Shown in pieces: positions 28,472 through 38,104 of a stretch of 64,000 nt of DNA. The notes beneath the pieces were generated by a model. The model saw only the letters and a list, made by a program, of their open reading frames with translations, was not told the DNA's origin and searched no databases. A program made the position numbers and the translations under genes. Position 1 is the stretch's first letter, and each line of letters starts with the position of its first letter. This DNA comes from Atopobium massiliense (GTDB lineage Bacteria > Actinomycetota > Coriobacteriia > Coriobacteriales > Atopobiaceae), in NCBI GenBank assembly GCA_900343135.1, contig OPYK01000009.1, positions 1-64,000 on the forward strand. Direction: 5' to 3'.

Positions 28472-29371
28472 CTACTCCTTTGCTGCCTCAAGAGCAGCAA
28501 CAATAGCATCATACACCTGCGCGCGCGGCATGTTATAGGTGCTTGCAAGCTCTTTTGCTAATTGTGTTGGACGAATATGCCCAGCTATACCGGCATGTAT
28601 AGCATCCTCAAGCGGTGGCTTCTCACCTGCTGCAAGCTCCGATCCTGTAGCGTCAATGCGCACACACGAAAGCTCACGGCTGGTAGCTTCGTCACATTCA
28701 ACCACAATAACGCACTCCCCTTTAAGTGGCGTTGTCGCGCAGCGCTTCGCCATGATTTCTGCAAGCTCGCTCGCACACGCACGCTGCACTTCTTCGTGCA
28801 CTTTAGTAAGCTCACGTACAAGGGCAACGCGGCGGGTTGGCATAACAGCTGCAAGCGCATGCAACGTTGCGCATACGCGGTGGGGCGATTCGTAAATAAT
28901 GCAGGTAGCAGGTATTGTCGATAACACACGCACGCGCCTATCAATTGCCGACTGCTTGCGCGGCAAAAAGCCTTCAAAGAAAAATGAGGACGAGTTAAGG
29001 CCACTTGCTGCAAGCGCACATACCACAGCCGAAGGTCCGGGAATAACTTCGATATGCACACCCGCATCAAGCGCGGCATCTACCAGCACTTGTCCGGGAT
29101 CGGATATGGCAGGCATACCAGCATCGGACACAAAACACACATGTTCACCTGCAAATACACGCTGTAGCACCTCGTCTGTGCGCGCGGCAATGGTATGCTC
29201 ATCGCAGCGCATAAGCGGCACGTGAATTGAAAACGCAGAAAGAAGTTTAGATGTAACGCGCGTGTCCTCACACAGCAAAAGCTGAGCCGCAGCAAGGGTT
29301 TGCTTTACGCGTGGCGACGCATCACTAAGATTGCCAATGGGGGTTCCGATAATAGATATGTAACCACTCAT
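28472..29371 (-). CDS. rsmI: 16S rRNA 2'-O-ribose C1402 methyltransferase
   Basis: 299 residues. RsmI methylates the 2'-O of C1402 in 16S rRNA. Markers of the tetrapyrrole-methylase fold: IIGTPIGNLSDASPRV, LLLCEDTRVTSKLL and VSDAGMPAISDPGQ. The C-terminal ~50 residues (PTQLAKELASTYNMPRAQVYD) form the usual small helical domain. AAAGGA precedes the start. The gene lies 99 bases upstream of metG, in the same direction. Confidence 0.96.
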   Translation of the reverse strand: MSGYISIIGTPIGNLSDASPRVKQTLAAAQLLLCEDTRVTSKLLSAFSIHVPLMRCDEHTIAARTDEVLQRVFAGEHVCFVSDAGMPAISDPGQVLVDAALDAGVHIEVIPGPSAVVCALAASGLNSSSFFFEGFLPRKQSAIDRRVRVLSTIPATCIIYESPHRVCATLHALAAVMPTRRVALVRELTKVHEEVQRACASELAEIMAKRCATTPLKGECVIVVECDEATSRELSCVRIDATGSELAAGEKPPLEDAIHAGIAGHIRPTQLAKELASTYNMPRAQVYDAIVAALEAAKE

Positions 29372-29431
29372 ATATGTGTATTCCTTTATGGTAATAAGAA
29401 AGATAGCTGCAAAAACGAGCGGATAAGGCAG

Positions 29432-30481
29432 CTAGCGTGCACACAGCATGCCACGCTCAAACGACGAAAACGTGGTGCGAGCATCCCACCCCGAGAGGCG
29501 ATTTTCGGTTTTCCACGTTTGGAAAAACCACGCCGCGCACGACTTATACAACGCGAGTTGGTCGGACGTGTAAATGCGCTCGTAAGCAATGTGGCCTTCG
29601 GGCGTAGTAGTGCTTTCAAGACCAGGAAGCGCCGCGCACCAGGTGCCCACCATAACACGGAAACCCGTTTTTTCTGCCTGTGCAATGTAGCTGCGCGCAT
29701 GCTGCACGAGCTGTTGCATCGACATAATTCCCGTCATGCCAAAATAGTCGTCAAAATGGTCAAGGTGCACGTCAATCATAGTGTTTTTGTAATGACCCGC
29801 CGCCATAAACTGTTTCCAAGCAAGCGGCTTTTGCGCGTCGGGCATAATAACAAACACGTCATCTCCGGCGTAGGTGCGAATGGTGCGATAGGCTTCGCGA
29901 TAATAATTACGCAGCTGATGAAAGGCCACACCACCGCTCGTGTGAAAACCAACACGCTGCTTTACCTTAGGATTTGACGCAACTTCTATACCAGCAAGTG
30001 CAGCGCGAAATGCGTAGCGCTTTGCAAGTGCGGCAAGCACGTTAATCATCTGCGGTTTGTATTCGGTAAACGACGAAAATTCGGGCACGACATCGGCAAG
30101 TTTGCCTTCGTTACCAGGTTGAATATTAAGCACCATAATAATTTTAAGACCAAGCTCATCGGCCCAATCAAAGGCATTATCAAGCACGTCGGCACAGCCA
30201 ATAAACGGGCCTTTAATAGGTCCGGCATTGCCAAACACATACCACGGAACGCTTATGCGCACAGCATTAAACCCGCGCGCAGCAATATTCTTAAAATCGT
30301 CCTCGTCAATAAAATACGTGCGATGAGCACGAATGAGCTCGTCATATTCTTCATGCGAAAGCACCTGAACCAAGCCCAGCTCATCTAAGGTGTTTGCCTG
30401 AGCAAAATACTCAGATGAAATCCAGGGTTCAAGAGAAAGCCAACCTGTGAGATTAACGCCGTGCAAAGCAACGTTAGACAT
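29432..30481 (-). CDS. GH5-fold protein, apparently lacking both catalytic glutamates
   Basis: 349 residues resembling family-5 exo-beta-1,3-glucanases: LHGVNLTGWL at the start, FNAVRISVPW (71-80) and IDVHLDHFDDYF (236-247) in the usual places. Where active members have GIELLNEP, this protein has GIEVASNP (164-171), and where they have VGEWS it has VGTWC (278-282). Acid/base and nucleophile Glu thus seem replaced by Asn 170 and Thr 280. No signal peptide is visible, so it is cytoplasmic. It may bind sugar without cleaving it. The start has a GGAAGGACGAGG site. The family call is good; the inactivity is inferred by eye. Confidence 0.75.
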   Translation of the reverse strand: MSNVALHGVNLTGWLSLEPWISSEYFAQANTLDELGLVQVLSHEEYDELIRAHRTYFIDEDDFKNIAARGFNAVRISVPWYVFGNAGPIKGPFIGCADVLDNAFDWADELGLKIIMVLNIQPGNEGKLADVVPEFSSFTEYKPQMINVLAALAKRYAFRAALAGIEVASNPKVKQRVGFHTSGGVAFHQLRNYYREAYRTIRTYAGDDVFVIMPDAQKPLAWKQFMAAGHYKNTMIDVHLDHFDDYFGMTGIMSMQQLVQHARSYIAQAEKTGFRVMVGTWCAALPGLESTTTPEGHIAYERIYTSDQLALYKSCAAWFFQTWKTENRLSGWDARTTFSSFERGMLCAR

Positions 30482-30617
30482 CCTCGTCCTTCCGCAGAAT
30501 GATTGCTACTTTTGAGTATACCGCCCAGGCTAGACAAAACAAGCTCAGATTACAAATTAAAGTGATACGCATAGTATCTGCGCGCACAAACTGCAACGCA
30601 TGCGCATTGGTTTTTCG

Positions 30618-31163
30618 TTACAGCTCGTTTACATGCGACGGCGAAACCATGCAGCGTGCAGCAGCAGCGTCGTCGGTGTTAAGCGTAGATGGCACGCCAA
30701 GCATTTCTTCAAGCGTGCGCCAGGCAAGCTCGGCACACTTTACACGCGCAGGCATGTGTGAAATATCTTTGAGCAGCGCCGCGTCATCAAGCTGCGCTAC
30801 ATCGTCGTCCTCGCGTAGCTCCCCTCGAATCATGCGGCCAAAAAGGCCACACATAGCTCCTGCTTGAGCAGGTGTTTTATCGAGAATACAATCGCACATC
30901 ATGTCGGCAGACGCTTGCGAAATAGCACAGCCGTGCCCCTGGTAAGACGCGTCGGTAATACGCGCGGCATCGCCTTCGCCCTCAACTACCAGGTAAAACG
31001 TGAGCTCATCGCCGCAGGAGGGGTTTACCCCTTCGTGTGTGTGCGTGGGCTTCTCAATCACATAGTTGTAATCGGGATGATTTACGTGATCCATAAAAAG
31101 CGCATTGTAAATATTGCCCGCACCAGCCGCGGAACTTTGTGCCATTGATGGTGTGTTATCCAT
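30618..31163 (-). CDS. sufU: Fe-S assembly protein SufU
   Basis: 181 residues. SufU is the zinc-dependent sulfur acceptor for SufS in Gram-positive bacteria. The three zinc-ligand cysteines are in NPSCGDE, GHGCAIS and VKCAELAW, with the usual spacer insertion before the third. The ATG at 31163 with GGAAGG overlaps the last 8 bases of sufS; the upstream extension is not used. Last gene of the SUF operon. Confidence 0.95.
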   Translation of the reverse strand: MDNTPSMAQSSAAGAGNIYNALFMDHVNHPDYNYVIEKPTHTHEGVNPSCGDELTFYLVVEGEGDAARITDASYQGHGCAISQASADMMCDCILDKTPAQAGAMCGLFGRMIRGELREDDDVAQLDDAALLKDISHMPARVKCAELAWRTLEEMLGVPSTLNTDDAAAARCMVSPSHVNEL

Positions 31164-32415
31164 GAAAAACCTTCCATACCTGCTGCAATGCATCTGCAAG
31201 CTGTTCGATATCGTGTGCATCGTTATAAAATGCAATACTCGCGCGACAAGTGCTCTGCAAGCCCATCGACACAAGCAGGGGCTGCGCGCAATGATGACCT
31301 GCGCGAATGCACACCTGATGCGCGTCTAAAATAGACGACACATCGTGCGGGTGAATGCCAGAAACATTAAACGACACAACACCTACGTGGCGCGCGCCTT
31401 CAGCAGGGCCGTACACGTCAACAAAGTCGAGCGCAGAGAGCGTGTCATATAAATATCGTGAAAGGAGCTGCTCACGCGCTTCAAGCGCATGCATGTCGTG
31501 TTCCTGCAAATAGGCAACTGCCTTGCCAAACGCATAAATGCCAGCAGCATCCTGCGTGCCAGCCTCAAACTTTTCGGGTGCAGGCGCCCAGGTAGCATGA
31601 TCTTCGCTTACTTGTTCAATCATTTCGCCACCCGTTAAAAATACAGGCAACATGCTAAGCAACTCAGATGATGCCCACAGCACGCCCACGCCAAAAGGAC
31701 CAAGCATTTTGTGACCCGAAAACGCGAGCACGTCGGCATTCAAATCGTGCACGGAAATGGGCAGATGCGGCACACTTTGCGCGCCATCAACCACCATGTA
31801 AGCACCGTGCGCGTGCGCAACTTGTGCGATGCGCGCAATATCATTTTGCACGCCAAGCACGTTGGACACCTGCGTTACCGAAACAATTTTTGTACGATTA
31901 GTAATGGTAGAAGCAAGCTCATCATCACGTATGCAAAAATTCTCATCAAAGCGCAGGTATTTGAGGTGTGCGCCATGTGCACGACATACCTCTTGCCACG
32001 GAATAAGGTTGGAGTGATGCTCCATGCCCGAAATAACAACCTCATCGCCCGGCTGCAAACACAGCGTTGCCAAACTTGCTGCAATAAGGTTGAGCGATTC
32101 GGTTGTATTGCGAGTAAACACAATTTCCTCGGGTTTGGGATTACCGCTCGCATCGGTGGCACCAATAAACTCTGCAACACGTCTGCGTGCGTCGTCGATG
32201 CCGCGCGTAGCTGCAACCGAAAGCCCGTACAAACCACGAAGCGGGTTAGCGTTCATGGTGGTATAAAACTCGGTAAGTGCCTCGATAACTGTGTGCGGAC
32301 GCTGAGCGGTCGCCGCGCTGTCGAGGTATGCAAGCTGCGGATTTGCAGCCAAGAGCGGAAAATCTGCCTTATACGGATTTGCCGCGATCGCAGCATACTG
32401 AGCATCGGTAAGCAT
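31156..32415 (-). CDS. sufS: Cysteine desulfurase SufS
   Basis: 419-residue class II PLP-dependent cysteine desulfurase, giving persulfide sulfur for Fe-S clusters. The PLP lysine is in AFSGHKMLGPFG and the catalytic Cys in RAGHHCAQPLL. It lies 183 bases after sufD, a gap with no clear promoter or terminator, and overlaps sufU by 8 bases. Confidence 0.97.
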   Translation of the reverse strand: MLTDAQYAAIAANPYKADFPLLAANPQLAYLDSAATAQRPHTVIEALTEFYTTMNANPLRGLYGLSVAATRGIDDARRRVAEFIGATDASGNPKPEEIVFTRNTTESLNLIAASLATLCLQPGDEVVISGMEHHSNLIPWQEVCRAHGAHLKYLRFDENFCIRDDELASTITNRTKIVSVTQVSNVLGVQNDIARIAQVAHAHGAYMVVDGAQSVPHLPISVHDLNADVLAFSGHKMLGPFGVGVLWASSELLSMLPVFLTGGEMIEQVSEDHATWAPAPEKFEAGTQDAAGIYAFGKAVAYLQEHDMHALEAREQLLSRYLYDTLSALDFVDVYGPAEGARHVGVVSFNVSGIHPHDVSSILDAHQVCIRAGHHCAQPLLVSMGLQSTCRASIAFYNDAHDIEQLADALQQVWKVFHG

Positions 32416-32598
32416 GTACTACAATCTCCCTTACGAGCACCCCGAACGCACAACAAAAACGCTGCTTATGCGGGGTGCAAGATGTGACTTATGAAACGTG
32501 CAAGCACAAAGCGCAGACGCAAACGCGGATGCGGACATCCACACATGGTTGAACATGAACGCACATAACAACACGTCCGCGCGCTGCACGCTGATGGT

Positions 32599-33825
32599 TT
32601 AGTCTTCGATAGCACCGTGAACTTCGTACGAGTACGCACGATCGTCACCAAGCGCATCGTGAAAGTCGTCGGCAACTTCGTCGCCCATAATGGTACGTGC
32701 ATAGGCAAGCACGGCCTCACGTGATGCAGCATCGGGCGCATGAATGGCGGCATCGTCGAAAATAGCACGTTCAAACAGCTCGTTTGCTTCCTCTTCGGTA
32801 AGACCGCGATCGGAAAGATACCCAAGCTGTTCTGGCCCTATCGAACCAATGGAAGCGCCGTGGTTACCCATTACGTCGTCCTCATCGCACAAAATAACAG
32901 GCAGAGTTTCGTTGCGCACGTCGTCTGATGCGACAAGCACAGTTTCGGCTTCGTTTCCTTTTGAACCCTTGGCACCATGTACAAGGTCGATAGTTTCGCG
33001 CAAAGTTTTGTGCGCTCTATCATACAAAATACCATTTGAAAGCATGGTGCAGCGCGTATTGCGGCCGCGCTGACGCGCAATGTGGTTAATATCCAAGCGC
33101 TCGTCGCCGCGTACCAAATAGCGCAGCATAAGGTCGAGACGACACGAAGCACCTTGCATGTTTGTTTCAAACCCAAACGCCACTTGCTTGCCACCCAGCG
33201 CATACTGATGTACGTCAACATGGGCACGATCATCGAGCTGCAAACCGGTACCCTGCAAGTGCTGGTGCGTGTCGCTCATCGCAACAATTTCAACCAAATG
33301 CAAGGTGGCATCGCGCTCAACAATGATGCGCGCCACGTTTGCCGAGGACGTTTCCTTATTTGACGTTGCGTGCGAAACAAGCACAACACACGCCTCAGCG
33401 CCCTCGCGAATGAGAATACCGCTATCTTTCATTTCGTTATTATCGGCATTTACGTTAAGCACAATGGGCTTTTCGGCATGCTGACCTTTTGGCACCTCAT
33501 AAAAGTGAGAATCGGGCGCAACCGAATCGATCCACGCCTGTGCCTCGTTGCCCAAGCCATAGGGCACACGGTCGAATAGCTGCGGCAAGCGCGCATACAG
33601 CGAGCCTGAAACGCGACCTTGAGGAAGCGTAAAAGTAACATTGTTTACGTTGAGATAATTCCACGTTTGCGCAGGTGGCGTGTTTACGCGGATGTCAACC
33701 GTTTTGGTAGTATCGGCATGCATCGAAACTTCATCGGTAAAGCCCGAAACAGAATGCGACGTTGGTTGGTCTAAAGCTGCAGCGGAAGTAGAGGATAACT
33801 CAGATTTTGCGTGTTGTGTGTCCAT
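32599..33825 (-). CDS. sufD: Fe-S scaffold protein SufD
   Basis: 408 residues, partner of SufB in the SufBC2D scaffold. The beta-helical core and C-terminal helices are recognisable: ASIGSIGPEQLGYLSDRGLTEEEA matches the family's HGAAVGQLDEEALFYLRSRGI-like region, with the usual His replaced. Start ATG overlaps the sufB stop (TAATG) after GGAAGGAG, so translation is coupled. Confidence 0.94.
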   Translation of the reverse strand: MDTQHAKSELSSTSAAALDQPTSHSVSGFTDEVSMHADTTKTVDIRVNTPPAQTWNYLNVNNVTFTLPQGRVSGSLYARLPQLFDRVPYGLGNEAQAWIDSVAPDSHFYEVPKGQHAEKPIVLNVNADNNEMKDSGILIREGAEACVVLVSHATSNKETSSANVARIIVERDATLHLVEIVAMSDTHQHLQGTGLQLDDRAHVDVHQYALGGKQVAFGFETNMQGASCRLDLMLRYLVRGDERLDINHIARQRGRNTRCTMLSNGILYDRAHKTLRETIDLVHGAKGSKGNEAETVLVASDDVRNETLPVILCDEDDVMGNHGASIGSIGPEQLGYLSDRGLTEEEANELFERAIFDDAAIHAPDAASREAVLAYARTIMGDEVADDFHDALGDDRAYSYEVHGAIED

Positions 33826-35354
33826 TATCCAATTGCTCCTTCCATCTCGAGCTTAATGAGGTTATTCATTTCAACGGCATATTCAAGCGGCAACTCTTTT
33901 GAAACAGGGTTGGCAAAACCGTTTACCACCATCGTTCGAGCCTCAGCCTCAGAACAGCCACGGCTCATCAAATACAAAATGGTGTCGTCGGAAATGCGAC
34001 CAATAGTTGCCTCATGACCAACGCTTGCGGTAGCACAACGCACGTCGTTTGCCGGGATAGTATCCGAACGGCTAATGTCGTCGAGCATAAGCGACTGGCA
34101 GCTCACCGACGCAGTTGCATGGTGCGCATGCTTGCCTACCACCATTGATGAGCGGAAGGTATTAATGCCGCCGTCTTTGGAGATTGATTTTGTATCAACC
34201 GATGTTTTTGTATTGGCACCGTTCATAATAATTTTGCAGCCGGTATCGAGGTTTTGCGTAGCACCCGCAAAGGTAATGCCCGTAAACTCGCACACACTGC
34301 CCGCGCCTTGCAAAATGGTGGTTGGGTACAAATACGAAACGTGGCTTCCAAACGAACCACTCACCCACTCCATGCGCGAGTTTTCGCCAATAAGCGCGCG
34401 CTTGGTGTTGAGGTTGTACATGTTTTTAGACCAGTTTTCGATGGTTGAATACCGCAGGCGGGCGTTGTCACCTACAAACAGCTCAACAGCACCGGCGTGG
34501 AGGTTTGCCTCGTAGTATTTAGGCGCAGAGCAGCCCTCAATAAAGTGCAGGTCGGCGCCGTCTTCTACGATAATAAGCGTGTGCTCAAACTGACCTGCGC
34601 TCGAAGCATTTAAGCGAAAATAGCTTTGCAGTGGATACGAAAGCGTAACGCCGCGGGGCACATACACAAACGAACCGCCCGACCACACAGCATAGTGCAA
34701 CGCGGCAAACTTGTGGTCTTTAAGCGGAATGAGCTTGGAAAAATACTTGTGTACTACAGGCTCCCAGGTGGGATCGTGTAGCGCATCTTCAATAGTGGTA
34801 TACACCACGCCCTGCTTGGCCACGTCGTCACGCATGTTGTGATACACAATTTCGGAGTCGTACTGTGCGCCAACACCCGCCAAACTTTTACGCTCAGCCT
34901 CAGGAATACCCAAACGCTCAAACGTTTGCTTAATATCTTTTGGCACATCGTCCCAGCTACGCGCCTGTTTTGTGTTGGGGCTTACGTAGGTTGAAATGTG
35001 GTCCATATCCAAGCCCCCACAATCGGGACCCCAGTTAGGCGCCATATCAATGTGATGAAAAATATCAAGCGCGTCAAGACGCAGCTTGAGCATCCATTCA
35101 GGCTCTTCCTTTTTTGCCGAGATAGAACGAACAATATCGGGTGTAAGACCATCGGCATAGCGCTCGTAGCCGTCTTCACTCATAACAAAGTCGTAAAGCG
35201 ACCGGTCGACATCAGCAATGTCGCTTCTGCCTTTTTCGTCAAGTCCAACATTAGAATTGGAGCCGCGACCTGCATATTCGTCCTGCCCCGACTGTTCATC
35301 AAAGATATCGGTTTGTGCGTGTTCGGCTATCTCGATAAGAGATTTATCTTTCAT
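33825..35354 (-). CDS. sufB: Fe-S scaffold protein SufB
   Basis: 509 residues, about 35-40 longer than usual because of an N-terminal acidic extension. Core features: YVPRGVTLSYPLQSYFRLNA, the SAPKYYEANLHAGAVELF region with the family cysteine just before it (EGCSAP), and SVGHEATIGRISDDTILYLMSRG near the end. It accepts sulfur and assembles clusters with SufC and SufD. The start lies directly after the sufC stop. Confidence 0.97.
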   Translation of the reverse strand: MKDKSLIEIAEHAQTDIFDEQSGQDEYAGRGSNSNVGLDEKGRSDIADVDRSLYDFVMSEDGYERYADGLTPDIVRSISAKKEEPEWMLKLRLDALDIFHHIDMAPNWGPDCGGLDMDHISTYVSPNTKQARSWDDVPKDIKQTFERLGIPEAERKSLAGVGAQYDSEIVYHNMRDDVAKQGVVYTTIEDALHDPTWEPVVHKYFSKLIPLKDHKFAALHYAVWSGGSFVYVPRGVTLSYPLQSYFRLNASSAGQFEHTLIIVEDGADLHFIEGCSAPKYYEANLHAGAVELFVGDNARLRYSTIENWSKNMYNLNTKRALIGENSRMEWVSGSFGSHVSYLYPTTILQGAGSVCEFTGITFAGATQNLDTGCKIIMNGANTKTSVDTKSISKDGGINTFRSSMVVGKHAHHATASVSCQSLMLDDISRSDTIPANDVRCATASVGHEATIGRISDDTILYLMSRGCSEAEARTMVVNGFANPVSKELPLEYAVEMNNLIKLEMEGAIG

Positions 35355-36137
35355 TTATGCCTCGCGCTTCTTTTTATCTGCAAGCTTTTCGCTAAGCAGC
35401 TCTTCGTATTCGCCAAAGCCGTGAGTATCAATGTGGTCGATAAGCGACGCAGGTCCTTCGGCCATGATGCGTCCCTTTACCATAACGTGCGTGCAATCGA
35501 CATTAAGACGCTCAAGAATACGCGTGTTGTGTGTAATCATAAGGAGCGCACCTGCGCAATCTTGACGATAGGCTTCAATACCCTTGGACACAATGGCAAG
35601 TGCGTCAACATCCAAACCCGAATCGGTTTCGTCGAGAATAGCAAGTTTTGGACGAAGTAAAAGCAGCTGTAACATTTCTACTTTTTTCTTTTCGCCGCCC
35701 GAAAAACCAACGTTGAGCTCGCGTGTAAGGAACGATTCATCCATTTCGAGTTTTTCGGAAATTTCGGAAACGCGCTCACGGAACTTACGCGCAGAGAGCT
35801 TAAGCTCGGGACGCTTTTGACAAATGGTACGCAAAAAGCTGTAAAGCGGCACACCGGGAACTTCAATGGGCGCCTGATACGACAAGAACAACCCCGCAAG
35901 CGAACGCTTATCGCAGGTAGTTTGAGTGATGTCTTCACCGTTAAAGGTTACGCTACCTTCGGTTACGTGATATACAGGGTCGCCCATAATAACATGGCCA
36001 AGGGTTGATTTACCTGCACCGTTAGGCCCCATCATGACGTGAGTTTCGCCTGCTTTGATATGGAGTTGTATGTCATGCAAAATAGGCTTATCTTCTGTAC
36101 CTGCATGCAGGTGAGAAACTGTGAGTAAGTCTGACAT
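35355..36137 (-). CDS. sufC: Fe-S assembly ATPase SufC
   Basis: 260-residue ABC-type ATPase of the SufBC2D complex. Walker A is GPNGAGKST, the signature LNVGFSGGEKKKVEML and Walker B LAILDETDSGLD, all typical of SufC. The ATG at 36137 follows AAAGGAAGG; the 20 upstream residues in the open frame are not used. First gene of sufCBDSU, the order typical of Coriobacteriia and many Firmicutes. Confidence 0.97.
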   Translation of the reverse strand: MSDLLTVSHLHAGTEDKPILHDIQLHIKAGETHVMMGPNGAGKSTLGHVIMGDPVYHVTEGSVTFNGEDITQTTCDKRSLAGLFLSYQAPIEVPGVPLYSFLRTICQKRPELKLSARKFRERVSEISEKLEMDESFLTRELNVGFSGGEKKKVEMLQLLLLRPKLAILDETDSGLDVDALAIVSKGIEAYRQDCAGALLMITHNTRILERLNVDCTHVMVKGRIMAEGPASLIDHIDTHGFGEYEELLSEKLADKKKREA

Positions 36138-36441
36138 GAGCACCTTCCTTTGAGTAATGGCATCTCGTAAAATATAAAAACGCACGCGGATGCGCACGTA
36201 TAGCGCGATGTATGTATAGATTAATCCTACCCGCGTGTGTTTCGTTTAAGCTCAACAGCGCGCATGTTCATTAAAGTTTTATAACGCGCCACGTGTAGGT
36301 GCGAGTGCTGGTGCTTGTGCAGAAGTGTCTGTGATGGTAGGCACGCACGCGCACGGCAGTATTGTTCTTATGAGTTTATCCGATTTGGGCAGCTGCAATG
36401 CGGGTATACTCAAAGCACCTACCATATGTAAAGGAGCAGCT
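36138..36441. promoter_or_regulatory. Divergent promoter region between sufC and the ArsC-like gene
   Basis: 304 bases between divergent starts, so it should carry both promoters. No Rrf2/IscR-type or other operator is convincing, and no clear -35/-10 pair stands out. GC-rich tracts with GCGCG repeats dominate the sufC side. Confidence 0.4.
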
Positions 36442-36840
36442 ATGTCTACATCATGTTCGATTGAATTTATTTGGTATGCAAGGTGCTCTACCTGCAGAAA
36501 AGCAAAAGCGTGGCTCGAAAATCATGGCGTGCGTGTACAGGTGCGCGACATCATTTCGCAAACGCCTACCGCACGTGAGCTTGCAGCGTGGTATGAAGCA
36601 AGCGGCTACAGCTCAGCTCGGCGCCTGTGCAACACATCGGGCGTAAGTTACCGAGAAGATCACATAAAAGACCTGCTCGATAAGGGCATGACGAACGATG
36701 AACTGTTTTTGCGCATGGAGCAAAACGGCAAACTCATTAAGCGTCCGCTGCTTATTGGCACCAACACCCAAACAGGCAAGGTGAACTTTGTGTGTGCTGG
36801 TTTTAAAGAAGATGAATGGATGCGTGCGCTTGGGTTGTAA
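36442..36840 (+). CDS. ArsC/Spx/YffB-family thioredoxin-fold protein
   Basis: 132 residues with the CxxC-type redox site ARCSTCRKAKAWL near the N-terminus and the family's FNTSG-like turn as RLCNTSGVSYRE. The C-terminal IKRPLLIGTNTQTGKVNFVCAGF is typical of ArsC-related proteins. True arsenate reduction versus a Spx-like role cannot be decided; no other arsenic gene is near. The ATG at 36442 follows GTAAAGGAGCAGCT; the 39 upstream residues are discarded. Confidence 0.88.
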   Translation: MSTSCSIEFIWYARCSTCRKAKAWLENHGVRVQVRDIISQTPTARELAAWYEASGYSSARRLCNTSGVSYREDHIKDLLDKGMTNDELFLRMEQNGKLIKRPLLIGTNTQTGKVNFVCAGFKEDEWMRALGL

Positions 36841-36915
36841 CGCGCACGTTGACTGCAGAAAACCTCAGGACATGGTAAAAAATTAGGCGCAAATTTGCGA
36901 CAGATGGCGACAAGA

Positions 36916-36949
36916 AAAACTCCCACAGACATGCGTCTGCGGGAGTTTT
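36916..36949. terminator. Bidirectional terminator between convergent genes
   Basis: AAAACTCCCaCAGAC and GTCTGcGGGAGTTTT pair around ATGC. With A-rich and T-rich ends on both sides it can serve the ArsC-like gene (plus) and fba (minus), which converge here. Confidence 0.88.
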
Positions 36950-37018
36950 ACGTTACGATGTGTAGCTGCAAAGCACAGCTACGATACACTAAAATTTAGT
37001 GCGCAGCGTGCGTAAGAA

Positions 37019-37894
37019 CTATTTGTTCCAACCTTTGTGATCGCTACCAAAGGTGCGGATAAGATCGACTGCACGGTCAACGATTGCAGCGCGACCTGGT
37101 TTGAGGATCTTACGAGGATCGAAGCCCTTGGGCTCAAGGTCTTTACCCTCTTCGATGTATTTGCGGATAGCTGCGGTAAATACCTGCTGAAGCTCGGTAT
37201 TAACGTTAACTTTTGCAATACCCATCGAAATAGCTTTTTGAGTTTGCTCGGTTGGGATACCACTACCGCCGTGAAGAACGAGTGGGAGATCGCCTACCTT
37301 CTCTTTAATGAGTGAAATTTGCTCAAACGAAAGGCTCTTCCAGCTCTTTGGATAAACACCGTGGATGTTACCAATACCACATGCAAGAGCGTCTACGCCC
37401 AGGTTAGCGAACATTTCGCACTGTTTAGGATCGGCAAGTTCACCGGTGTTGGTAACGCCGTCTTCGGTGCCGCCAATGCCGCCAACTTCTGCCTCAACAG
37501 AAATGCCCTTCTTGTGGCAAATTCCAACAATTTCTTGTGTACGCTTAAGGTTAAGTTCAAAATCATGCTCGCGTGAACCATCGTACATAACAGACGTAAA
37601 GCCTGCTTCGATTGCCTGGAATACTTCCTCGTAATTACCGTGGTCCAGGTGCATAGCAACAGGAACTGTAATATTTTTGGTTTCTACCATGGTATCTACA
37701 ATTTCTTTAACAACCTTAAATGATGTTTGCCATTTAGCAGCACCACCGGTGCACTGAACAATAACAGGAGCTTGTTCAGCCTCAGCGGCGTCGAGAATAG
37801 CGGCTGCCCACTCGAGGTTATTGGTGTTAAATGCAGCGATTGCATAATGGCCCTTTACAGCGCCGGTAAGCATATCTGTTGCGGAAACGAGCAT
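37019..37894 (-). CDS. fba: Class II fructose-1,6-bisphosphate aldolase
   Basis: 291 residues. Zn-dependent aldolase cleaving fructose 1,6-bisphosphate to the triose phosphates. Markers: HYAIAAFNTNN, the zinc-site HLDHGNYE, SVMYDGSRE, AEVGGIGGTEDG and LHGGSGIP. Together with phosphoketolase in the same window it suggests that both glycolysis and a phosphoketolase route operate. It stands alone with its own terminator; AGGAGGT-like purines precede the ATG. Confidence 0.97.
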   Translation of the reverse strand: MLVSATDMLTGAVKGHYAIAAFNTNNLEWAAAILDAAEAEQAPVIVQCTGGAAKWQTSFKVVKEIVDTMVETKNITVPVAMHLDHGNYEEVFQAIEAGFTSVMYDGSREHDFELNLKRTQEIVGICHKKGISVEAEVGGIGGTEDGVTNTGELADPKQCEMFANLGVDALACGIGNIHGVYPKSWKSLSFEQISLIKEKVGDLPLVLHGGSGIPTEQTQKAISMGIAKVNVNTELQQVFTAAIRKYIEEGKDLEPKGFDPRKILKPGRAAIVDRAVDLIRTFGSDHKGWNK

Positions 37895-38104
37895 GAGTTA
37901 CCTCCTTGAAGTACCTACATTATTATTTGGTACGCTTGTTACACACAGTATCATAGCGCAATTTATGAATAGGATTATCGTTACGTATTATGCATACATA
38001 TTAGTCATACCTGTATACGCAACCGCGCCAAACGGCCTGCGCACACGCTGCGGTATGTTCAAAAAGGCATATCATCACGCGAGGCTAAAACGGGATGTAC
38101 CTGC

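Noticed and set aside
29432-30481. Annotation as an active endoglucanase
   Set aside because: The NEP and GEW glutamates needed for catalysis are not seen, and there is no secretion signal.
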